From: Hyphomicrobiales bacterium
GTDB taxonomy: Bacteria > Pseudomonadota > Alphaproteobacteria > Rhizobiales > Rhizobiaceae
Reading direction: 5' to 3'
DNA: 64,000 nt
Assembly: GCA_900468805.1 (NCBI GenBank)
Contig: UEIF01000032.1
Span: forward strand, 1-64,000
A model generated the notes under the pieces. That model saw only the letters and a list, made by a program, of their open reading frames with translations. It had not been told where the DNA came from and made no database searches. Made by a program: the position numbers and the translations under genes. Positions 49,001 through 59,200 of the stretch are shown one piece after another. Position 1 is the stretch's first letter. Every line of letters begins with the position of its first letter.

Positions 49001-49756
49001 TTAGCGCCCCAGGTAGTTCTCGATCACCTTCGGATCGGAGCTCACAAAATCGATCGAGCCTTCCGCCAGCACCGAGCCTTCAGCAAGACAGGTCACCTTC
49101 ACACCGAGATCGCGAATGAAACCCATGTCATGCTCGACCACGACGACCGACCGAGTCTTGGCGATGTCCTTGAGGAGAATGGCCGTTTCCGCCGTTTCCG
49201 CATCGGTCATACCGGCCACCGGTTCATCGACCAGCAACAGCTTCGGCTCCTGCGCCAGCAGCATGCCGATCTCCAGCCACTGCTTCTGGCCATGCGACAG
49301 GTTGGCCGCAAATTCATCGCGCCGATGCGTCAGCCGCACCGTCTCCAGGATCTCCTCGATGCGCGCCTTGTCCTTACCGGACAGCCGATAGAACAGCGTC
49401 GAGAACACCGTGCGACGGCGGTTCAACGCAAGCTCCAGATTGTCCCAGACCGTGTGGCTCTCGAAGACTGTCGGCTTCTGAAACTTCCGGCCGATGCCGA
49501 GCTGAGCGATATCGGCCTCGTCCTTCTTGGTGAGGTCGATATTGCCGTTGAAGAACACCTCGCCCTCATCGGGCCGGGTCTTGCCGGTGATGATATCCAT
49601 CATCGTCGTCTTGCCGGCACCGTTCGGGCCGATGATGGCCCTGAGTTCGCCGGGTTCGATGACGATCGATAGCGAGTTCAAAGCCTTGAAGCCGTCGAAG
49701 GAGACCGACACGCCATTGAGATAGAGTACGCTGTTGGGTTTGACGTCGGGGATCAT
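49001..49756 (-). CDS. urtD: urea ABC transporter ATPase UrtD
   Basis: 251 residues from the ATG at 49756, the LivG-like start (the longer frame to 49921 overlaps urtC and is not related). Walker A IIGPNGAGKTTMMDIITG, signature NLSHGQKQWLEIGMLL, Walker B PKLLLVDEPVAGMTDAE, switch VVVVEHDMGFI. The signature reads LSHGQ instead of LSGGQ, as is usual for UrtD. It lies four bases after urtC. Confidence 0.95.
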   Translation of the reverse strand: MIPDVKPNSVLYLNGVSVSFDGFKALNSLSIVIEPGELRAIIGPNGAGKTTMMDIITGKTRPDEGEVFFNGNIDLTKKDEADIAQLGIGRKFQKPTVFESHTVWDNLELALNRRRTVFSTLFYRLSGKDKARIEEILETVRLTHRRDEFAANLSHGQKQWLEIGMLLAQEPKLLLVDEPVAGMTDAETAETAILLKDIAKTRSVVVVEHDMGFIRDLGVKVTCLAEGSVLAEGSIDFVSSDPKVIENYLGR

Positions 49757-49760
49757 GGGT

Positions 49761-50924
49761 CTACTCCGCAGCCTGGATTTTCGCGTCGACACCTTCTTCG
49801 GCCACCACCGGCGGCACGTCATTTGAAACCGGCTTCCGCTTGCCGACATGCTGGGCGATCGTGCCGACAATGCCCTTCGGCAGGAGCAGCGTGACGAGCA
49901 CGAAGAGACCGCCGAGCGCAAAGAGCCAGTAGTCGGGGAAGAGGCCGGTAAAGATCGTCTTGCCGCCGTTGACGAGGATGGCGCCGATGATCGGCCCGAT
50001 CAGCGTTGCGCGCCCGCCGACAGCCGTCCAGATGACGACTTCGATGGAGTTGGCTGGCGCGAATTCACCGGGATTGATGATGCCGACCTGCGGCACGTAG
50101 AGCGCTCCGGCAATGCCTGCCATCATCGCCGAGACGACGAAGGTGAAGAGTTTGAAATGCTCGACGCGGTAGCCGAGGAAGCGCGTGCGGCTTTCCGCAT
50201 CGCGCACGCCGACCAGCACCTTGCCGAATTTCGAGCGGACGATGGCCGAGGCAATCATCAGCGACAGAGCAAGGAAGATCGCCGTGGCTGCAAAGAGCGT
50301 GGCACGCGTACTGTCCGCCTGCACGTTGAAACCGAGGATCTCCTTGAAATCCGTCATGCCGTTATTGCCGCCGAAGCCCATGTCGTTGCGGAAGAAGGCA
50401 AGCAACAGCGCATAGGTCATCGCCTGCGTGATGATCGACAGATAGACGCCGTTGACTCTGCTGCGGAAGGCGAACCAGCCGAAGACGAAGGCGAGCAGTC
50501 CGGGCACGAGCAGCACCATCAGCGCCGCAAACCAGAACTGGTCGAAGCCGTACCAGAACCAGGGCAGTTCCTTCCAGTTCAGGAAGACCATGAAATCAGG
50601 CAGGATGGGGTCGCCATAAACGCCGCGCGGCCCGATCTGCCGCATGAGATACATTCCCATCGCATAACCACCGAGCGCGAAGAACGCGCCATGGCCAAGC
50701 GAGAGAATACCGCAGAAGCCCCAGACGAGATCGAGCGCCAGCGCCAGCAGCGCATAGGTCAGGTATTTGCCGAACAGCGCCATGATGTAGGTCGGCACAT
50801 GCAGCGGGTTGTCCGCTGCGGTGGCCAGATTGAGCACCGGCACCAGAACCGCCACTGCCAGCAGGATGACGATGGCAATCGAGATCCGGCGATCGAGAGA
50901 CCGGAGAAGGAAGGCCGTAATCAT
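49761..50924 (-). CDS. urtC: urea ABC transporter permease UrtC
   Basis: 387 residues with about ten membrane helices, LivM-like: DLVWGFCGILSLGHGAFFAL, VNGVYLSIITQAMTYALLLA, AMMAGIAGALYVPQVGIINP and AVGGRATLIGPIIGAILVNG. It ends with a charged tail. Its ATG overlaps the urtB stop (ATGA). Confidence 0.95.
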   Translation of the reverse strand: MITAFLLRSLDRRISIAIVILLAVAVLVPVLNLATAADNPLHVPTYIMALFGKYLTYALLALALDLVWGFCGILSLGHGAFFALGGYAMGMYLMRQIGPRGVYGDPILPDFMVFLNWKELPWFWYGFDQFWFAALMVLLVPGLLAFVFGWFAFRSRVNGVYLSIITQAMTYALLLAFFRNDMGFGGNNGMTDFKEILGFNVQADSTRATLFAATAIFLALSLMIASAIVRSKFGKVLVGVRDAESRTRFLGYRVEHFKLFTFVVSAMMAGIAGALYVPQVGIINPGEFAPANSIEVVIWTAVGGRATLIGPIIGAILVNGGKTIFTGLFPDYWLFALGGLFVLVTLLLPKGIVGTIAQHVGKRKPVSNDVPPVVAEEGVDAKIQAAE

Positions 50925-52540
50925 GCTTCCACCGCCCTTCCTTTGAGTGCGAAGAGCCCGCGCGGACGCTTCTGGATGAAGAGAATAATGAGGACAAGCA
51001 CCAGGATCTTGCCGAGCACGGCGCCGGCAAAGGGCTCGAGGAACTTGTTGACGACGCCGAGCGACAGGGCGCCGACGAGCGTGCCCCAGAGATTGCCGAC
51101 ACCGCCGAAGACCACGACCATGAAACTGTCGATGATGTAGCTCTGGCCGAGGTTCGGCGAGACGTTATCGATCTGCGAGAGCGCCACACCCGCCATGCCG
51201 GCAATGCCGGAGCCGAGCGCGAAGGTGAAGGCGTCGACCCAGCCGGTGCGGATACCCATGGACGAGGCCATGCGCCGGTTCTGGGTGACAGCGCGCATCT
51301 GCAGGCCGAATGCGGAACGCTTCAACAGCATCAGCAGCGCCAGGAAAACGGCCATCGAGAAGACGATGATCCACAGACGGTTCCAGGTGATCGCCAACCC
51401 GCCGAACTCGAAAGCGCCCGACATCCAGCTCGGATTGCGAACCTCGCGATTGGTGGGGCCGAAGACCGTACGCACCGCCTGCTGCAGGATCAGCGACACG
51501 CCCCAGGTCGCAAGCAGCGTTTCCAGCGGCCGGCCGTAGAGAAAGCGGATGACGGATCGTTCGATGATAAGGCCGACGAAACCGGTGAAGATGAAAGCGG
51601 CGGGCACGGCAAAGGCCAGCGAATAATCCGCCATGCCGGGGAAGGTCGAGGTTATGTATTCCTGCACGACATAGGTCGTGTAAGCTCCGATCATCACCAT
51701 TTCGCCATGCGCCATGTTGATGACGCCCATCACGCCGAAGGTGATGGCAAGGCCGATCGCCGCAAGCAGCAGCACCGAACCTAGCGACAGTCCGTACCAG
51801 ACGTTCTGAACGATATTCCAGAGAGCCAGGCTGCGGTTGATGGTGGAAATATGCGCCTGAATAGCGGGCTTGAGATCATCGGGAGCCGTTGCCAGCGCCG
51901 TGGTCAGAATGGTCAGCGCATCGCGGCCGCCGCGGGCTGCGACCGTATCGATGGCAGCCTTCTTCTCCTCGGCGCTCATATCGCTCTTCAGCACCATAAC
52001 GGCGCGGGCCGCTTCCATGGTGCTCTTGATCTCGGCGTCCTTTTCATCCGCCAATGCGGAGTTCAGCAGATCGAGATTGGCTGGATCGGCATCTTTCAGA
52101 AGGCCCTGGGCAGCCGCAAAGCGAGCGCCGCGATCGGGGCTCAGCAACGTCAGCTGGCTCATCTGGGTGGCAATGAGCGTGCGCACCGAATTGTTGACCC
52201 TGACCTTCGACATCGTGTCGGGATCGATGTCGGCCACAGCCGCGCCGGTGAGCGGATCGGAATAGGTCGGCTCGTCATCCGTGCCACCCTGCAGAAGCAC
52301 AGGACCGCCCTCGTCGGAATTGACGTAAAGCAGACCGTCGCTCAGTTGCTGCAATATCTGGCTGACATGCGCATCCTTGGAGGCAACGAGCGCCTTGATG
52401 GCCGCTTCACGCTCTGGAAAACCGCCAACGCCAAGCGCATCGATTAGGGCATGGACATCATCCTGGGCCTTCAGACCGGCCGTTAGCCCCGTGAGTGTCA
52501 GGCAAACAGTCAAAAGAAAGATCTTGATGGCGCGATACAT
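50921..52540 (-). CDS. urtB: urea ABC transporter permease UrtB with periplasmic extension
   Basis: 539 residues. A signal peptide (LLTVCLTLTGLTAGLKA) and a helical periplasmic region of about 220 residues (RTLIATQMSQLTLLSPDRGA; repeated KALVASKDA-type segments, HEAT-like) precede the LivH-like permease core (AIGLAITFGVMGVINMAHGE; TWGVSLILQQAVRTVFGPTN). The extended N-terminus is a known mark of UrtB against LivH. It lies 104 bases after urtA. Confidence 0.95.
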   Translation of the reverse strand: MYRAIKIFLLTVCLTLTGLTAGLKAQDDVHALIDALGVGGFPEREAAIKALVASKDAHVSQILQQLSDGLLYVNSDEGGPVLLQGGTDDEPTYSDPLTGAAVADIDPDTMSKVRVNNSVRTLIATQMSQLTLLSPDRGARFAAAQGLLKDADPANLDLLNSALADEKDAEIKSTMEAARAVMVLKSDMSAEEKKAAIDTVAARGGRDALTILTTALATAPDDLKPAIQAHISTINRSLALWNIVQNVWYGLSLGSVLLLAAIGLAITFGVMGVINMAHGEMVMIGAYTTYVVQEYITSTFPGMADYSLAFAVPAAFIFTGFVGLIIERSVIRFLYGRPLETLLATWGVSLILQQAVRTVFGPTNREVRNPSWMSGAFEFGGLAITWNRLWIIVFSMAVFLALLMLLKRSAFGLQMRAVTQNRRMASSMGIRTGWVDAFTFALGSGIAGMAGVALSQIDNVSPNLGQSYIIDSFMVVVFGGVGNLWGTLVGALSLGVVNKFLEPFAGAVLGKILVLVLIILFIQKRPRGLFALKGRAVEA

Positions 52541-52644
52541 CGGCTTTCCCGCCTAAATTATCCTAGCAACCGCTGGGGACAGAGCTTCCGCCCGGATTTG
52601 AAATCCGGACGGAAGTCTTGGAGGCTCGTGTCGGAGCGGCTAAC

Positions 52645-53937
52645 TCAGGAACCCTTGCCGCCGCACTTGCCAGTGGCAACGTTGAAGTTGCCGCAGTTCA
52701 TAGGCTTGCGCCAATCGGAGATCAGATCCTTGGAGTCCGGCAGGAAGTCGGACCATTCGTCGCCGACGACCGCAGGGGTCTGCTGGACGATTTCGAACTG
52801 GCCGTCGGCCTGAATTTCACCGATCAGCACCGGCTTGGTGATGTGGTGGTTCGGCATGACGGTCGCAGTGCCACCGGAGAGGTTCGGAACGGAGACGCCG
52901 ATAATGTGGTCGAGTACGGCATCCGTATCGGTCGTGCCGGCAGCCTGAACGGCCTTAACCCAGGCGTTGAAGCCGATATAGGCAGCTTCCATCGGGTCGT
53001 TGGTCACGCGCTTGTCGTTCTTGGTATAGGCATGCCATTCCTTGATGAACTTCTTGTTGATCGGCGTATCGACCGATTCAAAGTAGTTCCACGCCGCGAG
53101 GTGGCCGACGAGCGGCTTCGTGTCGAGACCGGCAAGCTCTTCTTCGCCGACCGAGAAGGCGACGACCGGAATGTCGGTCGCCTTGACGCCCTGGTTGCCG
53201 AGTTCCTTGTAGAAGGGAACGTTGGCGTCACCATTGATGGTGGAAACGACGGCGGTCTTCTTGCCGGCTGCACCGAATTCCTTGATCTTCGAGACTTCCG
53301 TCTGCCAGTCGGAGAAGCCGAATGGCGTGTAGTTGATCAGGATGTCTTCCTTCGGAATGCCCTTGGATTCGAGATAGGCTTCGAGAATCTTGTTGGTCGT
53401 GCGCGGATAGACATAGTCGGTGCCTTCGAGCACGAAGCGCTTAACGCCTTCATTCTTCATCAGGTAGTCGACCGCAGGGATCGCCTGCTGGTTCGGCGCG
53501 GCACCGGTGTAGAAGATGTTGCGCGAGGATTCTTCACCTTCGTACTGAACCGGGTAGAAAAGCAGCGAGTTCAGCTCTTCGAAGACGGGCAGCACCGACT
53601 TGCGTGAAGAGGAGGTCCAGCAACCGAAAACGGCCGCAACCTTGTCCTTCTCGATCAGCTCGCGCGCCTTTTCCGCAAAGAGCGGCCAATCGGAAGCCGG
53701 ATCGACGACGACGGCCTCAAGCTTCTTGCCGAGAAGGCCGCCCTTCTTGTTCTGCTCATCGATGAGCATCAGCATGGCGTCTTTCAGCGTGGTTTCGGAA
53801 ATCGCCATCGTGCCGGAAAGCGAGTGCAGCACGCCGACCTTGATTGTATCGTCGGCGGCAATCGCACCGTGGAAGGCAGCCGATGCCGCCATGACGGCGC
53901 CAAGTGCTGCGCCCCTAAGGGTGGATTTGAGATTCAT
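52645..53937 (-). CDS. urtA: urea-binding periplasmic protein UrtA
   Basis: 430 residues from the ATG at 53937 (GAGGGG upstream), with a signal peptide ending GAIAADD. The mature protein has the UrtA pattern DTIKVGVLHSLSGTMAISET, VAAVFGCWTSSSRKSVLPVF, FYPVQYEGEESSRNIFYTGA and VAAYIG-like segments up to the cysteine-bearing tail NCGNFNVATGKCGG. It delivers urea to UrtBCDE. It heads the urt-ure cluster; the promoter lies in 53938-54078. Confidence 0.96.
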   Translation of the reverse strand: MNLKSTLRGAALGAVMAASAAFHGAIAADDTIKVGVLHSLSGTMAISETTLKDAMLMLIDEQNKKGGLLGKKLEAVVVDPASDWPLFAEKARELIEKDKVAAVFGCWTSSSRKSVLPVFEELNSLLFYPVQYEGEESSRNIFYTGAAPNQQAIPAVDYLMKNEGVKRFVLEGTDYVYPRTTNKILEAYLESKGIPKEDILINYTPFGFSDWQTEVSKIKEFGAAGKKTAVVSTINGDANVPFYKELGNQGVKATDIPVVAFSVGEEELAGLDTKPLVGHLAAWNYFESVDTPINKKFIKEWHAYTKNDKRVTNDPMEAAYIGFNAWVKAVQAAGTTDTDAVLDHIIGVSVPNLSGGTATVMPNHHITKPVLIGEIQADGQFEIVQQTPAVVGDEWSDFLPDSKDLISDWRKPMNCGNFNVATGKCGGKGS

Positions 53938-54078
53938 ATGGTTGATCCCCTCTTCTTGTTCCGCAACAGGCCGGAAACGGAAATTAACTGTTGCCGAGAG
54001 GACTATCGGGTGCTGCAGCGCAAAAACACATACGCAAAATGACGTAGGCGGCAGGGGCAAACGGGCAGGCAAGGACAA

Positions 54079-54110
54079 GACAGGGCATCCCGCGGAGGGG
54101 ATGCCCTGTC
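54079..54110. terminator. 13-base-pair hairpin between the phosphatase gene and urtA
   Basis: GACAGGGCATCCC pairs perfectly with GGGATGCCCTGTC around a six-base loop. On the minus strand TTGTCCTTG follows, a weak T-rich tail. It starts nine bases after the phosphatase stop on that strand. Confidence 0.65.
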
Positions 54111-54119
54111 GGTTCGATA

Positions 54120-56024
54120 TTATCCGCCGATCGTCAAGGTGACCGATGTCGGGCCGTAGGAAAGGGTCGCCTTGTGGCCGGAGAGGGTGAACTTGTCGAA
54201 GATGCCGGTGACGGCTCCCGCCTTCAGGATCTCGATCTTCGTTCCGGCCGCCGGGGCGTAGCCCGAGGCAAGTGTCACGTCGAGAGCCCCGGCGAGCGCC
54301 GCCTTGCCCGCGATGACCACCGTGCCTGCCCCGTCAGCACCGAGCGTCGGCTTCGCCGTGGCATTGGCGAACTGCTGGTAATCGCCGCCTACGGTCAAGG
54401 GCTTGTCTGCTGCCAGGATGAGCGAACCGCCATTCACGGACAGTCCGCCGGTGCCGAAGGCCGAGGGCGAGCCTGCCACCAGCACGCCTTCCTCCAGCAC
54501 CGTGCCGCCAGCGTAGCTGTTGGCGCCTGATAGCCCGAGGATGCCGCTGCCGCCCTTCACCAGCCTGCCCTTGCCGCCGATGTCGTTGCGCCAGGTGTCG
54601 ATCGCGTTGAAGCCGCCCCTTGCCGCATCCATCGTCACGGTCACATCCTGTTCGAAGGCGCCGTAGCCATCGGCGGCGGCCAACAGGTTGAGGCGACCGT
54701 AACCTTCCGCGTCGTCGAGGAGCGGGTAGCCGGAGGCGACCTCCGTCGTCTTCAGCACGTCGCGGCGCTGTTCACCGTCGAGATAAGGCAGACGTGTTTC
54801 GAGAAGCGCTTCGGCGCCCTGCGGCACGCGGGCCGCCTGATCGGTCGCATGGATCGACGGCAGGCCGTAGCTCAGGCGTTGAAGCACATAAGCTCGGTTG
54901 GCATCATGATCGGCGAAGCGGTCTGCGGCCAGCGGCGCTGCATGAGCCACGACTTCGAGCGCGCCCGCATCCGCAACGCCTGATTTGGCAATGAGCCATG
55001 CCTGCGCCTGGGCGTAAGCATCGCTCTTCAACGCGGCATTGCCGGCCTTGTTCAGATTATAGACGACGGTGGCAGTGCCGAGCATGCGGCCGCCCATCAC
55101 GTCGAGCGGAGAATGCATGCCGGCAAGGATGCGGTCTTCACCCAGTTCGCTGGCGCGCGTGAGCATTTCCTGAAAACGCTGCGGCACGAGATAGGCCATG
55201 GCAAGCGCATCCCGCCAGGCTTCCGCCGTGTGTCCGCTCGGGAAACCGCCGTCTTCGGCCGGCTTACCGCTCTTGGCGGTCTCGAGCGCCGGGACAACCG
55301 ACACGTCCTGGCTCCAGCGGTAGGGACGGCCATATTTGAAATAACGCTTGGCGGGCTCCGTGGAGCCGTCACCACTCGCGGCATTGATGAAGTCGATGGC
55401 AAGGCCCATGTCCGGATTGGCGTCGGTCTTGTTTTCGGTGTCCGGCTTGCTGCCGGCGCCGCGATTATTGCCCTTGTCGTCGTATTTGACCGTCGTCGCA
55501 TCGGCCGCGACTTCGGTGATCGTGGTGGTCTGCTTGGAGCCCGCTTTCCAGGCATCCGTCAGCGGACCGAGGCCGTCGACGATGCTGGCATTCTTGCCCC
55601 GCCGATCGTCGAGATAGGCGGCAACCGCCTGAGCGTCCGTCCGCGCCCGCGTCGCTTTGACGACATAGGCGAAGTTCGCATCGTGGACGAGCTTGTTGAC
55701 GACCTGGCCGTCGGTCTTGCTGAAGGGAATGCCGTCCCAATCCGTCTTGGCAACAGCAGGGCAATTATCCTTGGCCGGAGCCTCTACGCCGGCATCGACG
55801 AACGACGTGCGCGGTGTCCAGATTTCGAGGAAGCCTGAGAGAAGATGGACAGCGGCATTGGTGTCTGCCGTCGAGAAGCAGGCGTCGCCCCGCTTGTTGG
55901 TGTTTCCGGCCTCCACATAGGGCGCTTTCGCCGTCGTGGCCTGCTCGGCGGCGGCAAGCGATGGCACGATCGAAAGAAGGCAGACGAGAGCGGTGCTCAG
56001 ACGGCAAAGGCTTAAGACAGACAT
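54120..56024 (-). CDS. exported PAP2-type acid phosphatase with autotransporter-like repeats
   Basis: 634 residues with a signal peptide (MSVLSLCRLSTALVCLLSIV, cleaved near LAAAEQ). The catalytic motifs of class A/PAP2 phosphatases are complete: KYGRPYRW, GGFPSGHTAEAW and EDRILAGMHSPLDVMGGR. After about residue 480 comes a beta-helix region with passenger-associated repeats (KGGSGILGLSGANSYAGGTV; GSPSAFGTGGLSVNGGSLIL). The C-terminus (KIEILKAGAVTGIFDKFTLS) resembles the end of a passenger, but there is no autotransporter barrel. Phosphate release from organic phosphates in the periplasm or at the surface is inferred. The frame is open further upstream, but that part is antisense to the next gene. 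Confidence 0.82.
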   Translation of the reverse strand: MSVLSLCRLSTALVCLLSIVPSLAAAEQATTAKAPYVEAGNTNKRGDACFSTADTNAAVHLLSGFLEIWTPRTSFVDAGVEAPAKDNCPAVAKTDWDGIPFSKTDGQVVNKLVHDANFAYVVKATRARTDAQAVAAYLDDRRGKNASIVDGLGPLTDAWKAGSKQTTTITEVAADATTVKYDDKGNNRGAGSKPDTENKTDANPDMGLAIDFINAASGDGSTEPAKRYFKYGRPYRWSQDVSVVPALETAKSGKPAEDGGFPSGHTAEAWRDALAMAYLVPQRFQEMLTRASELGEDRILAGMHSPLDVMGGRMLGTATVVYNLNKAGNAALKSDAYAQAQAWLIAKSGVADAGALEVVAHAAPLAADRFADHDANRAYVLQRLSYGLPSIHATDQAARVPQGAEALLETRLPYLDGEQRRDVLKTTEVASGYPLLDDAEGYGRLNLLAAADGYGAFEQDVTVTMDAARGGFNAIDTWRNDIGGKGRLVKGGSGILGLSGANSYAGGTVLEEGVLVAGSPSAFGTGGLSVNGGSLILAADKPLTVGGDYQQFANATAKPTLGADGAGTVVIAGKAALAGALDVTLASGYAPAAGTKIEILKAGAVTGIFDKFTLSGHKATLSYGPTSVTLTIGG

Positions 56025-56204
56025 GGGCGACACCCGAAATCGTTGAACGAACGGCAGGAGAGTTAGAGCCCTTATGTGACGGACCGGTTTCAAAAATATT
56101 GCCGTTCTGTGAATCTGCCGGGGCTCCGCCTCTTGCCTTTCCCGCCCGTCCCGCCAAAAGTGGCATGGAGACGATGAGCCCAACCAGGATGCCGGAAAGA
56201 GGGC

Positions 56205-59200
56205 ATGACAGCGCGCCAACGCATCATTCCGGTGAGACGCGAATATAATCGCTGGGTCGCCAACCAGACGCTGGAAGACTACGCGCTGCGCTTCACGGCC
56301 AAGAGCGCCCGGCGCTTCTCCTCCCAGCGCATCTCGCAGACGGCGATCGGCGCAATCTCCTTCCTGGCGCTGGAAGCGATCGGCGGCGCCATCACACTGT
56401 CCTACGGCACGACCAATGCCTTCTTCGCCATCGTCGTCGCCTCCATCGCCATGCTGGCAATCGGCCTGCCGATCAGCCGCTACGCGATCCGCCACGGCGT
56501 CGACATCGACCTGCTGACACGCGGCGCCGGCTTCGGTTACATCGGCTCCACAATCACTTCGCTGATCTATGCAAGCTTCACCTTCATGCTGTTTGCGATC
56601 GAGGCCTCGATCATGTCCGGCGCGCTGGAGCTGACGCTCGGCATACCCTTGTGGATCGGCTACATCATCAGCGCCGTCATGGTGATCCCGCTCGTCACCC
56701 ATGGGGTGCGGCTCATCAGCAAGTTCCAGCTGATGACCCAGCCTTTCTGGATCATCCTGAACATCCTGCCCTTCATTTTCATCGCCTTCCTGGACTGGGG
56801 CCAATTCGATGTCTGGCGCGCCTTTGCCGGCATCCGCCACGCCTCCGGCCCGCCCGGCACGGTCGCAGATTTCAACCTCGTCGAATTCGGCGCCGCCTCT
56901 GCCGTCATCCTGGCGCTCATGTCGCAGATCGGCGAACAGGCGGACTTCCTGCGCTTCCTGCCGCCCGACCCACAGCGCAAGTGGCGCCACCGCCTCGCCA
57001 TTTTCCTCGCCGGCCCCGGCTGGGTCGTCATCGGTGCACCGAAGCTGCTTGCCGGTTCCTTCCTGGTCGTTTTGACGTTTACCTCGGGCGTGCCGCTCGA
57101 CCGCGCCGCCGACCCGGCACAGATGTATCTGACCGCCTTCGGCTACATGATCCCCTGGCACAATGCCGCCCTACTGCTGATGGCTGCCTTCGTGGTCGTC
57201 TCGCAGCTGAAGATCAATGTGATGAATGCCTATGCCGGTTCGCTCGCCTGGTCGAACTTCTTCTCACGGCTAACCCACAGCCACCCTGGCCGGGTCATCT
57301 GGCTGGTCTTCAACGTGGCAATCGCGCTGTTGTTGATGGAACTCGGCATCTACAGGTTGCTCGAAGAAACGCTCGGCATCTTCTCGATCATCGCCATGGC
57401 ATGGCTTTGCACGATCTCGGCCGACCTCTTCATCAACAAGCCGCTCGGCCTTGCCCCTCCCGGCATCGAGTTCAAGCGCGCCCATCTTTACGACATCAAT
57501 CCGGTCGGCCTCGGCGCCATGACGCTGTCTGCCGGCATCGCGCTGGTTGCCCATTTCGGTCTCTTCGGCTCGGTCGCCGCATCGCTTGCGCCTTACATCA
57601 CACTCGTCATCGCGCTGATCGCCTCGCCCGCCATCGCCTGGGCAACCAAAGGCAAATTCTATCTCGCCCGCAAGCCGCGGCACGCCTGGAAGAACCTGAC
57701 TGCTATCACCTGCTCCGTCTGCGAACATCCCTTCGAACCGGAAGACATGGCCTGGTGCCCGGCCTATGCCGCGCCGATCTGCTCGCTCTGCTGCTCGCTC
57801 GACAGCCGGTGCCACGACATGTGCAAGCCGAACGCGCGTTTGAACGCACAGGTCGGCGCCGTCGCTAAGACCCTGCTGCCGGCAAACATCGTCCAGAAAC
57901 TGACGACCCGCCTCGGCCGCTATGGCATCGCGGTGGCGCTTGCATTGACGGCCGTGGGCGCAATCCTTGCGATGATCGCGCATCAGGTCGCCTCGGCCTC
58001 ACCGGAGACCGCCGAAGTCGTCAACCGCACAATTCTGATCGTCTTCTTCGTCTTTTCGGTCATCGCCGGCATCGCCTGCTGGTTCTATGTGCTCGCACAT
58101 GACAGCCGCGTCGTTGCCGAAGAAGAATCGTCTCGCCAGAACACGCTGCTTCTCAAAGAGATCGCTGCTCACAAAAAGACCGATGCCGCCCTCCAGAGCG
58201 CCAAGGAAACGGCCGAGGCCGCCAACCGCGCCAAGAGCCGCTATGTCGTGGGTCTCAGCCACGAACTGCGCACGCCGCTGAATGCCGTCCTCGGTTATGC
58301 CCAGATCCTCGAACGTGATGAGACGATCCCTGCGCCGCGCCACTCTTCCATCAAGGTGATCCGCCGCAGCGCCGAGCATCTTTCCGGCCTCATCGATGGC
58401 CTTCTGGATATCTCGAAGATCGAGGCCGGCCGCCTGCAGGTCTATTCGAACGAGATCAATATCCAGGACTTCCTCGACCAGATCGTCGACATGTTCCGGC
58501 CGCAGGCGCAGGCAAAGGGCCTGTCCTTCATTCATGAGCGCTCGCAGGTTCTGTCGCAATTCGTGCGCACCGACGAGAAGCGGCTGCGCCAAATCCTCGT
58601 CAATCTCCTCTCCAACGCCATCAAATTCACTGACGAAGGCAGCGTCACCTTCGATGTCGCCTATCGCAGCCAGGTTGCGACCTTCACCGTCTCCGACACC
58701 GGCCGTGGCATCGCCGAGAAGGACCTGACGCGTATTTACGAGCCCTTCCAGCGTGGAGAGGCGGAAAGCGTGCGGCCCATGCCAGGCCTCGGGCTTGGCC
58801 TCACCATCACCCGCCTTCTGACCAACACGCTCGGCGGCGAAATCTCCGTCACCAGCGAGAAAGACAAGGGCTCCACCTTCCGCGTCCGCCTCATGCTGTC
58901 GGCCGTGATGCGTCCCGCAGCGCCGCCGCAAGAGAAAAAGATCGTCAGCTATGACGGTCCGCGCCGAACCATCGTCGTTGTCGACGACAATGAGGATCAT
59001 CGCGAGATGATGCGCGAAATCCTGGTCCCCCTCGATTTCATCGTGCTGACGGCGGCGACCGGCCCGGATTGCCTGACGCTGGTTGAAGGCATCGAGCCGG
59101 ATCTGTTTCTTGTCGATATCTCCATGCCCGGCATGAATGGCTGGCAGCTCGTCTCCCGGCTGCGCGAGACTGGACGCACTGCACCGATCCTGATGCTGTC

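Noticed and set aside
53938..54078. Sigma-54/NtrC sites upstream of urtA
   Set aside because: I looked for TGGCAC-N5-TTGCA on both strands and for NtrC dyads and found no convincing match.
56025..57161. Upstream extension of the phosphatase frame to 1013 codons
   Set aside because: The added part is antisense to the NCS1-kinase gene; the signal peptide at 56024 defines the true start.
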